Origin: JACJVV01 sp047602755
GTDB lineage: Archaea; Nanobdellota; Nanobdellia; Woesearchaeales; JACJVV01
Direction: 5' to 3'
Assembly (NCBI GenBank): GCA_047602755.1
Contig: JBLKOM010000008.1
Coordinates: 13,724 to 77,723 of the forward strand
Length of the DNA stretch: 64,000 nucleotides
In this document: positions 7,637 through 16,581 of the stretch, piece after piece
How positions within the stretch are numbered: position 1 is the first letter of the stretch
Layout of the letters: every line of letters starts with the position of its first letter
Program-made: the position numbers and the translations under genes
Notes under the pieces: generated by a model
What the model was told of the DNA's origin: nothing
Databases searched by the model: none
What the model saw: only the letters and a program-made list of their open reading frames with translations

Positions 7637-9565
7637 TCAATTGGTAATATTCAAAATACGCTCTAATTCAACTATATTTTCTTTAATAAAATCATCATCA
7701 TACATATTATCAAGTGTATAAAGAATTCTAAGTGCATTATGTAAATCACCAACTTGTGCATATAATTGAGCTTGAAGCTTAAGTATTTCAATTAATTGAT
7801 CAATAGAAATTTCATTAGGACCAATTTTATGAATTAATTCAATTTCTTCTAAATAACTTAAAGACTCAAGAGGATTATCAACTGTTAAATAAGCTAAAGC
7901 ATAATAAGCTTGCCAATACATATTATTTATCCTAATTTGCCTCAATAAATAATCTCTTGCAGTAATAAAATCTCCTTTTTCAATATAAAGAACACCAATT
8001 CTATAATTAGTTTGAATAAAATTAGGATCAATAGACAACAATTTTTTATAAGTATTTAATGAATCATTATGTCGATCAATAAAAGAATATGAATGCGCTA
8101 AATAATACAAAGCACGCTTATTATTCCTATCAACAGAAAGCACTTCTTCAAATTCATAAACAGCATAATCTGGCATATCACTAATATAATAACTTATACC
8201 ATTTTTTAAATTTGAATCTGCATTCATAATGTTAAATGCATGAACAAAAGGAAAAATAAATAATATTGCAACTAATAAAGAAAATATTAATTTAACATAA
8301 TTCAAATCATATTTTTTATGAGTAGTTTTTACATTCTTAACTGCACTAATACCTATTGCTAACCATAATAAAGAAGCAATTGCAATAAACCTTAAATTTT
8401 GTGAAAACAAACCATCAATTAAAATACCTATAATAGATACAGCAATTGATAAACTAATTAAATCTTTTTTACGTAATAAAATTAATAAAGCTTCAAAAAT
8501 GATCCACAAAAATATAAAATAACCAATCAAACCAATATCATGTAGTATTTCTAAATGCTCATTATGTGGATGCTCAACCCTAAACTCCATCTGGGTTTCA
8601 CCAGTTTGATAAGCAATTCTATTATCTCTATACAATGGATAATGAACATTAAAACTTCCTAACCCTCTACCAAATAATAAAATAGAAGGACTCTCAGTAA
8701 TCATATTTAAAGTATTTTTATAATAATAAAGCCTAATATTAGCGGTAGTTGGATCAAGAAATTCATCAGAAGACATAAAATAATTTAAACCATAAATCAA
8801 AATAGGTAAAAGAACTAAACCAATTATGATTAGAACAATTTTATAACGTTTAACAAAACTAAATCCATAATTTCTATAATATAGCATAATAAACACAAAA
8901 ATAGATGCTAAAGCTGCAATCCAAGAACCACGTGTTTGTGACATAAGTAAAGAAGAGATATTTAACAATAGAAGTAAGCTAAATAAAATTGTCTTTTTAT
9001 TATTCTTTATATCAGAAAAAAGGTATCCGATTAATAGAGGAATAATAAAAACACTAAAACCACCAAGTATATTTGGATTACCAAATGTTGTAAAAGTTCT
9101 CATACCTGCTTCAGAACGCGAACCAAAATAATTGACAAAAATTTCATAATCAATTCCAAAATATTGAAAAAAACCATAAATACTTGATATAAATGAAACA
9201 GCAAATAAAACATAAATAATTTTATCTCTAACTGCTTCATCAAAATTATATGCAATAATATAAAACATTAAAACCAAACATGTTAACAAAGAAAAATAAA
9301 TACCATCAGTAAAAGGAAACAAAAAAAATGACGATAAATTAAGCAAATAATAAATAATAACTGCTAAAAATAACCTATCCTTTCTAACAATAAATTGTCC
9401 TTTAAGAATAATATCTATAAAATATAATAATGTAACAATCAATATTCCGGCAATGAAAATAAAATTTTTCATTGCTACAAATGGTTTAAAATGACCTATC
9501 CAAATTATTAATGGTACAATAAAAAAAACAAACATCAATATTAAATTTATTATTTTTTTTAACAT
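7637..9565 (-). CDS. O-antigen ligase/polymerase-like (Wzy_C) membrane protein with C-terminal TPRs
   Basis: 642 residues. The first 430 or so form about ten transmembrane helices. The Wzy/WaaL hallmarks are visible: MSQTRGSWIAA in the middle, and a large loop ending in VEHPHNEHLEILHDIGLIGY, the conserved His-rich segment of O-antigen ligases. After a further helix near 415-435 come tetratricopeptide-like repeats (about 450-620) starting around YYISDMPDYAVYEFEEVLSV and RALYYLAHSYSFIDRH. The family transfers or polymerises lipid-linked glycans on the outer face of the membrane, and homologues with TPRs can act as protein O-oligosaccharyltransferases. Decorating the surface proteins encoded at 32-64 kb is plausible but inferred. 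The downstream neighbour on this strand is the SRP RNA. Confidence 0.75.
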   Translation of the reverse strand: MLKKIINLILMFVFFIVPLIIWIGHFKPFVAMKNFIFIAGILIVTLLYFIDIILKGQFIVRKDRLFLAVIIYYLLNLSSFFLFPFTDGIYFSLLTCLVLMFYIIAYNFDEAVRDKIIYVLFAVSFISSIYGFFQYFGIDYEIFVNYFGSRSEAGMRTFTTFGNPNILGGFSVFIIPLLIGYLFSDIKNNKKTILFSLLLLLNISSLLMSQTRGSWIAALASIFVFIMLYYRNYGFSFVKRYKIVLIIIGLVLLPILIYGLNYFMSSDEFLDPTTANIRLYYYKNTLNMITESPSILLFGRGLGSFNVHYPLYRDNRIAYQTGETQMEFRVEHPHNEHLEILHDIGLIGYFIFLWIIFEALLILLRKKDLISLSIAVSIIGILIDGLFSQNLRFIAIASLLWLAIGISAVKNVKTTHKKYDLNYVKLIFSLLVAILFIFPFVHAFNIMNADSNLKNGISYYISDMPDYAVYEFEEVLSVDRNNKRALYYLAHSYSFIDRHNDSLNTYKKLLSIDPNFIQTNYRIGVLYIEKGDFITARDYLLRQIRINNMYWQAYYALAYLTVDNPLESLSYLEEIELIHKIGPNEISIDQLIEILKLQAQLYAQVGDLHNALRILYTLDNMYDDDFIKENIVELERILNITN

Positions 9566-9608
9566 GTTTTATAATAATTATTTAATAAAAATAATTAAAA
9601 AATATCTT

Positions 9609-10346
9609 CTAATTTCGATCAATAGAAATTAATTCTATTTCGAAAACTAAATCTTTTCCAGCTAATTCATGGTTAAAATCTATTCGAACAAAATTAACAC
9701 CTATTGTTGAAATAGTACCTACAGTTTGTCTATCTCCAACTGACCCAATAATCTGTAAGCCTAAATAGCTTTCATCAATTTGCTCCCCAATCATTACTTC
9801 AAATTCATCTAACGGTATTTCTTCAACTAATTCAGCATAATATGGGCCATAAGCATCTGAAGATGGAATTGTAACTGTTTTCTTTTCACCAATTTTCATA
9901 CCAATTAGTGCTTGATCAAATCCTCTTATCATTTGAGCCGCACCAACAACAAATTCTAAAGGTGTAAATGAACTTCGAACTAATCCTTCATTTAATGCAA
10001 TTTCCTGGATATTAGTATCAAATAATTCACCATTTTTTAGTCTGCCAGAATACCATACAGCAACTCTATCACCACTTACAACTTCAACAGATGAACCAAA
10101 AAAACCACTTGAATCACGAGATGCATCATTATTTGTCATTACCTGAAAAATAAAAATAAAAACAATAACAAAAAGACATGCAGCAAAAAATAATTGAATA
10201 GTCTTTTTAGATATATTAAGCTTAAAATCTGAATCAGATGATGGTTTAGTATTAGAATTTATATTTTTCTTATTTTTTTTTACATTACTTGTTTTTCGAA
10301 TATTTTTATTATTATTTGCTTTTTTCAAATTTTTTATTTTTGCCAA
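9609..10346 (-). CDS. Membrane-anchored FKBP-type peptidyl-prolyl isomerase
   Basis: Residues 1-47 are very basic and Asn-rich (cytoplasmic), 49-70 form a membrane anchor (KKTIQLFFAACLFVIVFIFI), and the rest is exported. The FKBP domain begins at VEVVSGDRVAVWYSGRLKNG and contains FDTNIQE, EFVVGAAQMIRGFDQALIGM and GEKKTVTIPSSDAYGPYY. A SlyD-like inserted flap follows (about 170-225), ending in the final strand LVFEIELISI. It catalyses proline isomerisation and assists folding outside the cytoplasm. The start codon is TTG, chosen because AAGGGGGAT lies just upstream. It could serve the Cys- and Pro-rich surface proteins encoded later in the window, which is inference. Confidence 0.85.
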   Translation of the reverse strand: MAKIKNLKKANNNKNIRKTSNVKKNKKNINSNTKPSSDSDFKLNISKKTIQLFFAACLFVIVFIFIFQVMTNNDASRDSSGFFGSSVEVVSGDRVAVWYSGRLKNGELFDTNIQEIALNEGLVRSSFTPLEFVVGAAQMIRGFDQALIGMKIGEKKTVTIPSSDAYGPYYAELVEEIPLDEFEVMIGEQIDESYLGLQIIGSVGDRQTVGTISTIGVNFVRIDFNHELAGKDLVFEIELISIDRN

Positions 10347-10374
10347 TTTAATCCCCCTTTTTTAAATAAACTTT

Positions 10375-10968
10375 TTAATCACGCAATGAACCAATATTAA
10401 ACTCCATTTGTGCAATTAATTCATCATCCATATGATCTTCATAAATACGGCGCTTTGCTGAATGACGAGTATAATAAAAAAAATCATACTGAATTTTATT
10501 ACTCATGTCACGCAATCCTAAAGATTTAATTATTTTATCAAGTAACACCTTCTCGATTGCATCATACTTAGAATGAATAATAATATCTAACTTAATAATT
10601 TCATCAAATCTAACATGAACATAATTATCTTCAATAGAATCATTAATAGCTAATTTCCATTTTTCAACAAATTCTTCTTTATAACAACGCTGTAAATCAA
10701 GGTTTACCTTATTAAACTTCATAAAATCACTAAGTGTAACATCTTTTTCTTTTTTTAATTCCAATAATAGATTTCTAGTTTCATCTAAAGAACAAGCAAT
10801 ATATTCCTTTACATGAGTTATCCAATTATCACCGCTATTAAAATTATAAGTCTTATAGATTCTCCATCGATTCTTTCTAAATCTAGCTTCAAGACGTATC
10901 TTTTTATCTCTTGCTTTTTTTTCATAAGCAATAACTTCATTAGTATCCAATAATTTCTTCCAAACCAT
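10375..10968 (-). CDS. Conserved hypothetical protein, 197 residues
   Basis: Soluble, Lys/Glu-rich protein without a recognised domain. It begins MVWKKLLDTNEVIAYEKKAR and contains a coil-prone segment (about 60-100) with LLLELKKEKDVTLSDF. The C-terminal half has FFYYTRHSAKRRIYEDHMDD. The opening strand plus RLEARFRKNRWRIYKTYNF suggests a small beta-sheet domain followed by helices. A GTGAAT site lies before the ATG and a TATA-like element lies 27 nt upstream. It sits just upstream of the FKBP gene on the same strand with a 28-nt gap, so they may be co-transcribed. Confidence 0.65.
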   Translation of the reverse strand: MVWKKLLDTNEVIAYEKKARDKKIRLEARFRKNRWRIYKTYNFNSGDNWITHVKEYIACSLDETRNLLLELKKEKDVTLSDFMKFNKVNLDLQRCYKEEFVEKWKLAINDSIEDNYVHVRFDEIIKLDIIIHSKYDAIEKVLLDKIIKSLGLRDMSNKIQYDFFYYTRHSAKRRIYEDHMDDELIAQMEFNIGSLRD

Positions 10969-10988
10969 TATTATTCACTTTTTTAGAG

Positions 10989-11001
10989 CTTATATAAACA
11001 T
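10989..11001 (-). promoter_or_regulatory. TATA box upstream of the 197-residue hypothetical gene
   Basis: Minus strand GTTTATATAAGC, centred about 27 nt before the ATG at 10968. Confidence 0.45.
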
Positions 11002-11181
11002 TTATGTACTTATAATATCATAATAATAACATCAACTTTTAATCATAATTATTTTATAACAAATATTAAATACCTAATTTTTAATTATTAATATTTCAAT
11101 ATCATAATCATTGTATCTATTTAATATATTTATCATCAAGTAACTACAAAATTATAACTTTATAATAAAACATATCTAAAA

Positions 11182-11493
11182 CTACTTAAACTTTATTTTT
11201 CTTTTTTCATCAATTTGTAAATGTTCAGATACTGGTGAATATGTCATTGATATTAGTGAAGCAATAAACATTAATACAAAAATTAAAGCAAATGCAAAAA
11301 TAAAACTAATTATACCAGTTTCAAACTCTGGAAAAACATTAATAAATGTAGGCAAATAAAAAACTGTAACCAAGAAACCCACCATACTAGTTAGCATAAA
11401 AGAAGAATTTAAAGGACTAATTATTCTTTTCTCAGTTAATCCATCATTAAATGAACTATCAATATTGCTTTGTGATTCCTCTTTTTTAACCAT
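11182..11493 (-). CDS. Small two-helix membrane protein, unknown function
   Basis: A 103-residue protein with a polar N-terminus (MVKKEESQSNIDSSFNDGL) and two hydrophobic helices, one around FMLTSMVGFLVTVFYLPTF and one around GIISFIFAFALIFVLMFIAS. The tail is basic (QIDEKRKIKFK). The topology suggests both ends in the cytoplasm with a short acidic outer loop (FPEFETG). No family recognised. A TATA element 25 nt upstream of the ATG (near 11518) supports transcription as a single leaderless gene. Confidence 0.6.
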   Translation of the reverse strand: MVKKEESQSNIDSSFNDGLTEKRIISPLNSSFMLTSMVGFLVTVFYLPTFINVFPEFETGIISFIFAFALIFVLMFIASLISMTYSPVSEHLQIDEKRKIKFK

Positions 11494-11610
11494 AACTATT
11501 GCAGAATATAGATATTTAAATAATTTATGGATAAATATGCACTACTCCATTATAGAATTAAGATTAAAACATATCATAAAGCTTATTAGAAAAATCACAC
11601 AAATCATTTA

Positions 11611-12741
11611 TTATGAATAAATATAATCATTTATGATTTTTTTAGCACTCTCACGCTTTTTTTGATGCTCTACTAAAAATAGATTAATTTTCTCAATAAG
11701 AATTGCTTTTAATTCACCTGAGAGTAATTGTCCTGATTTATATTTATTATAAATATCAGCTAGTTTTTTGTCATCTTCTTCTAAAAAGACTAACCATTGA
11801 TAACTTACATCAATATCTGGATTTCCTCCTTTTAGACGATGCTCTTCAATTGTTGCTTGTCCACCTGAAAATGCATATTTATTTATCTTTTTCTTTACAG
11901 TCTTTTCATCATCTACTGTATAAATAGTAGCATTATCTCCTGATGATGAGGACATTTTCCCATCAGATTCCATTCCACCTAATCCTGGTAAGAATCTACA
12001 TTGAATTGAAGCAGGCTTAGGAAAACCTAATTTAGGGATTACATCTCTACTAACCCTAAAATGAGCATCCTGATCAATTGCATGGGGAATTAAACATGGA
12101 ATTTTTTTATTAGCAATCACACTAGGAAGAAATGCAGGCACAGCTTGCATAGCAGTATAAAATATTGAACCAATATTATTTTCATTTGTAAACCCAAAAG
12201 AAGATTTAACTGTTGAGAAAGTAATATTCTTTGCCACTTTCAAAGCTTCTTTATACATTAAAGAAGCATGTTTTGTATCAACAATAAAATGAGTTTTCTT
12301 TGGATCAAAACCTAAAGCAATTATATCAAGCATATTTTCATAAGTGAATTTTTCAGTGTCATCTAAAGTTAATTCTTTTTTAAATAAGAATTTTTCATCA
12401 TCCGGAAATTGAAACCATAAATCAACATCATAAACATTCTGAAGCCATTTAGTAAAAAACCAAGGAATTAAATGACCAATATGTGTATGACCAGAAGGCG
12501 CTCTTCCAGTATAAAGAAAAAATTTATTCCCTTTATCATATTCATCTAATATATATTTTAAATCTCGATGAGCAAAGAATATACCCCTTCGCAAAAAATG
12601 ATGCAAAGACTTACCTTTCTTTTTTGCTTGTGTTTCAATTCTAGAAAGCAAATCTGAATCTATTTTTGAAACACCAAACTCTGCAATAATTTTATCGTAA
12701 TCAATATTTCCTTTAACTTCCCAGGGAGTAATATTTGCCAT
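11611..12741 (-). CDS. trpS: Tryptophanyl-tRNA synthetase, archaeal type
   Basis: Charges tRNA-Trp. At 376 residues it fits the archaeal/eukaryotic TrpRS class. Motifs: the HIGH region in TGRAPSGHTHIGHL, the tryptophan pocket region with WFQFPDDEKFLFK, PCLIPHAIDQDAHFRVSRD, and the KMSKS-equivalent DGKMSSSSGDNA. The N-terminal extension with ITPWEVKGNIDYDKII is typical of archaeal enzymes. The ATG at 12741 has a TATA box 25 nt upstream, consistent with a leaderless mRNA. It is divergent to the HAD hydrolase gene. Confidence 0.95.
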   Translation of the reverse strand: MANITPWEVKGNIDYDKIIAEFGVSKIDSDLLSRIETQAKKKGKSLHHFLRRGIFFAHRDLKYILDEYDKGNKFFLYTGRAPSGHTHIGHLIPWFFTKWLQNVYDVDLWFQFPDDEKFLFKKELTLDDTEKFTYENMLDIIALGFDPKKTHFIVDTKHASLMYKEALKVAKNITFSTVKSSFGFTNENNIGSIFYTAMQAVPAFLPSVIANKKIPCLIPHAIDQDAHFRVSRDVIPKLGFPKPASIQCRFLPGLGGMESDGKMSSSSGDNATIYTVDDEKTVKKKINKYAFSGGQATIEEHRLKGGNPDIDVSYQWLVFLEEDDKKLADIYNKYKSGQLLSGELKAILIEKINLFLVEHQKKRESAKKIINDYIYS

Positions 12742-12760
12742 TAAATACTATATTAAAGGA

Positions 12761-12772
12761 ATATTTAAATAG
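12761..12772 (-). promoter_or_regulatory. TATA box, leaderless promoter of trpS
   Basis: Minus strand CTATTTAAATAT, centred 25 nt before the ATG at 12741. Confidence 0.55.
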
Positions 12773-12856
12773 TTTTCCAGAAATCTATTAATTAAAAAAC
12801 TAGTAATAAGATAATATTCATAAAAAATATTCATAAAATATAAACAAAAAAATAAA

Positions 12857-13573
12857 ATGAGCAATACTAATAATAACGCAAACAATGCTAAAAAAGCTAA
12901 TAAAAATATAAACAATCCGCCGTACGGTGTAATTTTTGATATGGATGGTGTTCTAGTAGACTCTATGTCTGCAATTGTTAAAAGCTTCAATAAACTTTTC
13001 AAACCTTATGGTGACTTCACAGAAAAAGATATGAAAACAATGAATGGTAAATCTTTACAAGATCAGATTCCTATTCTAAACAGAAAATATGGAAGTAATT
13101 ATAGCATAGAAGATTTTAATGAAGAACTATGGTTATATGAGCTAAGTGAAATAAGAAAAAATCCTCTTAAAGAAAATATTAGACAATTATTAGAAGATCT
13201 AAGAAATAATAGAATACCTATGGCAGTAGGAACATCTTCACAAAAATATCGTGCACATCAAATGCTTGAAGAAATGAAGATAAAAGAATACTTTACTGCA
13301 ATAATAACTTCAGAATGTGTAGAATATCATAAACCAAATCCAGAGGTATTTTTAAAAGCTGCTGAGGGTATTAAAATGCCACCAGAAAGATGTGTAGTTA
13401 TTGAAGATTCTACAGCAGGAATATTAGCTGCCAAAACTGGAAATTTCAAATCTATTGGAATTGCTAGTGATTATCATGCCATTGATGAATTCACAAATGC
13501 AGATATTGCATTAAGAAATATAGAACATTTAACCTATAAAGTAATAAATAATTTATTTAACCAGAATAAATAA
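12857..13573 (+). CDS. HAD-superfamily hydrolase (beta-phosphoglucomutase/phosphatase-like)
   Basis: After an Asn/Lys-rich N-terminus of about 22 residues, the HAD motifs appear in order: motif I GVIFDMDGVLVDS (nucleophile Asp), a helical cap domain (about 45-110), motif II threonine/serine in AVGTSSQ, motif III lysine in VEYHKPNPEVFLKA, and motif IV in CVVIEDSTAGILAAK. The cap type and the KPNPE segment place it among beta-phosphoglucomutase and phosphoglycolate-phosphatase-like enzymes. The substrate cannot be told from sequence. The low-complexity start is unusual, and translation could in principle begin later, but no internal ATG precedes motif I other than within it. Confidence 0.88.
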   Translation: MSNTNNNANNAKKANKNINNPPYGVIFDMDGVLVDSMSAIVKSFNKLFKPYGDFTEKDMKTMNGKSLQDQIPILNRKYGSNYSIEDFNEELWLYELSEIRKNPLKENIRQLLEDLRNNRIPMAVGTSSQKYRAHQMLEEMKIKEYFTAIITSECVEYHKPNPEVFLKAAEGIKMPPERCVVIEDSTAGILAAKTGNFKSIGIASDYHAIDEFTNADIALRNIEHLTYKVINNLFNQNK

Positions 13574-13642
13574 AATATAAGTAAAACAATCACATTTTAC
13601 AAATTTAAAAGAATTATTGCTACGATACTAACAATAAAAAAA

Positions 13643-16387
13643 CTAAGAAACAATTAAACTTGGTTTACCAGGCATAGACTGCTTTGCTTTTGTCTCATCA
13701 CTTTCATCTGATTTAATTATTAAAACATCACAATCAAAAGCAGATTTTAGTTTATCAATATTAGAATTTAATATTTCATACTCTCTTTTTTGAGATAAAA
13801 CTACTAATGGAATTTTACTTTGATCTTTTACTAATCTTGGAACTAGTGAACTAATATCTTTCTTATAATCATTCATTGACGAATCTGAAAACACTTCTTT
13901 TAAAATATCTCCAATATTATGTGTCTTAGATAATGCTGTTTTAAAGATTTTAATGAAATTATATTTCCAATCTTCAGATACAAATAAAACTATTTTCTGT
14001 GGAGAAGAAATTTTTACCATATCCAAAACTTTTCTGATATCAGAAATTGTTAAATCTATCATTTTTTGTGCATATTCAGCACTTTCATCTATTAGATTTT
14101 CTTGAAATTTTGGCCATTCTGCTAATGAACAATAACCTTCAAAATTAAAATGTTCCCACAATTCTTCACAAACATGAGGAATAATTGGAGATAATAACTT
14201 TAAAATATTAATAATACATTCTCCTAAAATAGATTTATTTGGATTAATTTTATTATAATCAATAAGATCATTAACAAAACTCATCATGTCACCAATAGCA
14301 ATACTTACCCTAAATGAATCCATTTCAACTGAAACTTTCTTTATAGTTGTATTAAGACGAGATAAAATGTATTTATCTGAATCAGTCAATGAATTTAAAT
14401 CAAACTTATTAAAATTTAAATCTAAAGTTTTTAAAGAATAAACACGTTTAACAAACCTATAACTACCTTCAACTCCTTTATCATTCCAATCAAGTTCTTT
14501 TTCAGGTAATGCAGTAAATAATATGAAATGTCTTACAGTATCAGGTCCATATTTTGATATAAAATCGCCCGGATCAACAACATTACCTAAACTTTTTGAC
14601 ATCTTAGCACCATCTTTAATTACCATACCTTGAGTTAACAAACGCTTAAATGGTTCATCAAAATGAATTAAACCCATATCACGTAATGCTTTAGTAAAGA
14701 AACGTGCATAAATTAAATGCATACAAGCATGTTCAATGCCACCAATATATTGATCAACAGGCATCCAATAATTTGCTTGTTTTGTATCAAACATTTCTTT
14801 TCTTTCAGAATCTGTATATCTTAAAAAATACCAACTACTATCAATAAAAGTATCCATTGTATCTGTTTCACGCATTGCATCAGCTCCGCATTTTGGACAT
14901 TTACAATTAACAAAACTAGTTGAAGTAGCTAAAGGATTACCACCTTTTGTAAAATCAACATCATCAGGTAGTTTTACTGGAAGATTTTCTTCTAATTCAG
15001 GAACAGCACCACATTTTTCACAATTAATAATAGGTATAGGAGTCCCCCAATAACGTTGACGAGAAATCAACCAATCACGTAACTTATAATTTACAGTTCG
15101 TTTACCCCAATTATTTTTTTCTATCCATTCTGAAATTTGTTTAATCGCATCTTTATTATGTAATCCATCAAATTCTCCCGAATTAACCATCTTACCTTCA
15201 TCAACAAAGGCACGATTCATTTTTTCAACATTTAAATCCCATCCATCTAAAGGATTAATAACTATTCGCATAGGTAAATTATATTTCTTAGCAAACTCAA
15301 AATCTCTTTGATCATGCGTAGGAACAGCCATTACTGCACCAGTCCCATAATCCATTAAAGCATAATCAGCAACCCATAATGGTAACTTTTCACCATTCAC
15401 AGGATTAATAAAATATTTTCCTAAAAAAACACCATTTTTTTCTTTACCCTCAGCCGTACGTTCAATAATTGATTTCTTTTTTACAGCTGAAATAAATTCT
15501 TTTACCTCTTTTTCATATTTAGTACCATTTGTCCATTCAATACATTTTGGATGCTCAGCAGCAAGAACAAGATAAGTAATACCAAAAACAGTGTCAGCTC
15601 GTGTTGTAAAAGTTTCAATTTCATCAATTTTTTTTCCATTCTCATCAACAACATCAAATTTAATAGTAGTTCCAAAACTTTTACCTATCCAATTTTGTTG
15701 CATTATCCTTACTTTTTCAGGCCATTCTGTAAGTTTATCAATATCCGATAATAATTCTTCAGCATAATCTGTTATTTTTAGGTACCATTGAGAAAGCTCT
15801 TTAACTTCAACTTCAGTATCTGAATGCCTCCAACATTTACCATCATGAACTTGTTCATTAGCAAGAACTGTATTACATTTAGAACACCAATTCACTAAAC
15901 CTGTTTTTTTATATGCTAATCCTTTTTTAAGCATTTGAATAAAAAACCACTGATTCCAACGATAATAATTTGAATCATGACTATAAAGATAACGAGACCA
16001 ATCGTAACTAAAACCTAAACTTTTAAATTGAATAACCATCTCTTTCATACGCTTTTCAGTCCAATCACGAGGATGAGTATTGTTTTGAATTGCAGCATTT
16101 TCTGCAGGTAATCCAAAACTATCAAATCCCATAGGGTACAAAACATTAAATCCTTGCATCCGTTTAAAACGTGAAAAGCAATCACCTAAAGAATAATTCC
16201 TAGTATGGCCTATATGTAACCTCCCTGAAGGATATGGATACATCTCTAAACAATAAAACTTCTTTTTCTTTGAATCATCTTCAGATTTAAAAATAGATTC
16301 GGATTCCCATTTAGCCTGCCATTTATCTGCGATAGTAAGTAATTCTGGAATTTGATTTTTAGTATGCTCTATATTATTATCTTCCAT
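13643..16387 (-). CDS. leuS: Leucyl-tRNA synthetase, bacterial type
   Basis: Charges tRNA-Leu. 914 residues with the HIGH motif in SGRLHIGHTRNYSLGD followed by MGFDSFGLPAENAAI. The latter is the bacterial signature; archaeal LeuRS has a different sequence there. Next come a Cys zinc knuckle (VNWCSKCNTVLANEQ), the CP1 editing domain with TTFTTRAD-like FTTRADTVFG, a second C4 zinc element (INCEKCGAVP and CKCPKCGAD), the FIDSSWYFLRYTD segment, KMSKSLGN and an anticodon-binding domain with SPIIPHVCEELW. The C-terminus ends in PGKPSLIVS. I start at the ATG at 16387, which has a TATA box 26 nt upstream. An ATG five codons earlier would lie too close to the promoter. Confidence 0.95.
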   Translation of the reverse strand: MEDNNIEHTKNQIPELLTIADKWQAKWESESIFKSEDDSKKKKFYCLEMYPYPSGRLHIGHTRNYSLGDCFSRFKRMQGFNVLYPMGFDSFGLPAENAAIQNNTHPRDWTEKRMKEMVIQFKSLGFSYDWSRYLYSHDSNYYRWNQWFFIQMLKKGLAYKKTGLVNWCSKCNTVLANEQVHDGKCWRHSDTEVEVKELSQWYLKITDYAEELLSDIDKLTEWPEKVRIMQQNWIGKSFGTTIKFDVVDENGKKIDEIETFTTRADTVFGITYLVLAAEHPKCIEWTNGTKYEKEVKEFISAVKKKSIIERTAEGKEKNGVFLGKYFINPVNGEKLPLWVADYALMDYGTGAVMAVPTHDQRDFEFAKKYNLPMRIVINPLDGWDLNVEKMNRAFVDEGKMVNSGEFDGLHNKDAIKQISEWIEKNNWGKRTVNYKLRDWLISRQRYWGTPIPIINCEKCGAVPELEENLPVKLPDDVDFTKGGNPLATSTSFVNCKCPKCGADAMRETDTMDTFIDSSWYFLRYTDSERKEMFDTKQANYWMPVDQYIGGIEHACMHLIYARFFTKALRDMGLIHFDEPFKRLLTQGMVIKDGAKMSKSLGNVVDPGDFISKYGPDTVRHFILFTALPEKELDWNDKGVEGSYRFVKRVYSLKTLDLNFNKFDLNSLTDSDKYILSRLNTTIKKVSVEMDSFRVSIAIGDMMSFVNDLIDYNKINPNKSILGECIINILKLLSPIIPHVCEELWEHFNFEGYCSLAEWPKFQENLIDESAEYAQKMIDLTISDIRKVLDMVKISSPQKIVLFVSEDWKYNFIKIFKTALSKTHNIGDILKEVFSDSSMNDYKKDISSLVPRLVKDQSKIPLVVLSQKREYEILNSNIDKLKSAFDCDVLIIKSDESDETKAKQSMPGKPSLIVS

Positions 16388-16408
16388 ATAAATAAAAAAC
16401 AAAGAGTA

Positions 16409-16419
16409 ATTTAAAAAAG
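16409..16419 (-). promoter_or_regulatory. TATA box, leaderless promoter of leuS
   Basis: Minus strand CTTTTTTAAAT, centred about 26 nt before the ATG at 16387. It decides the start codon. Confidence 0.55.
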
Positions 16420-16581
16420 TTATTTAAAATATAAGTTTATATTTGATTAATAATAATACTGGTTCAAAGAACTATAAAATGCCCTAAATTAAATAATCAA
16501 AAAAGATATAAATAAAAATTTCAAAAAATAATTAAATAAATTATAACTATAGTTCTATGTAAAGATTTAAAATTACTAAAA

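Noticed and set aside
12748..13002. 84-codon minus-strand frame between trpS and the HAD gene
   Set aside because: It overlaps the start of the HAD gene and the trpS promoter; hydrophobic product mirrors the Asn/Lys-rich HAD N-terminus.
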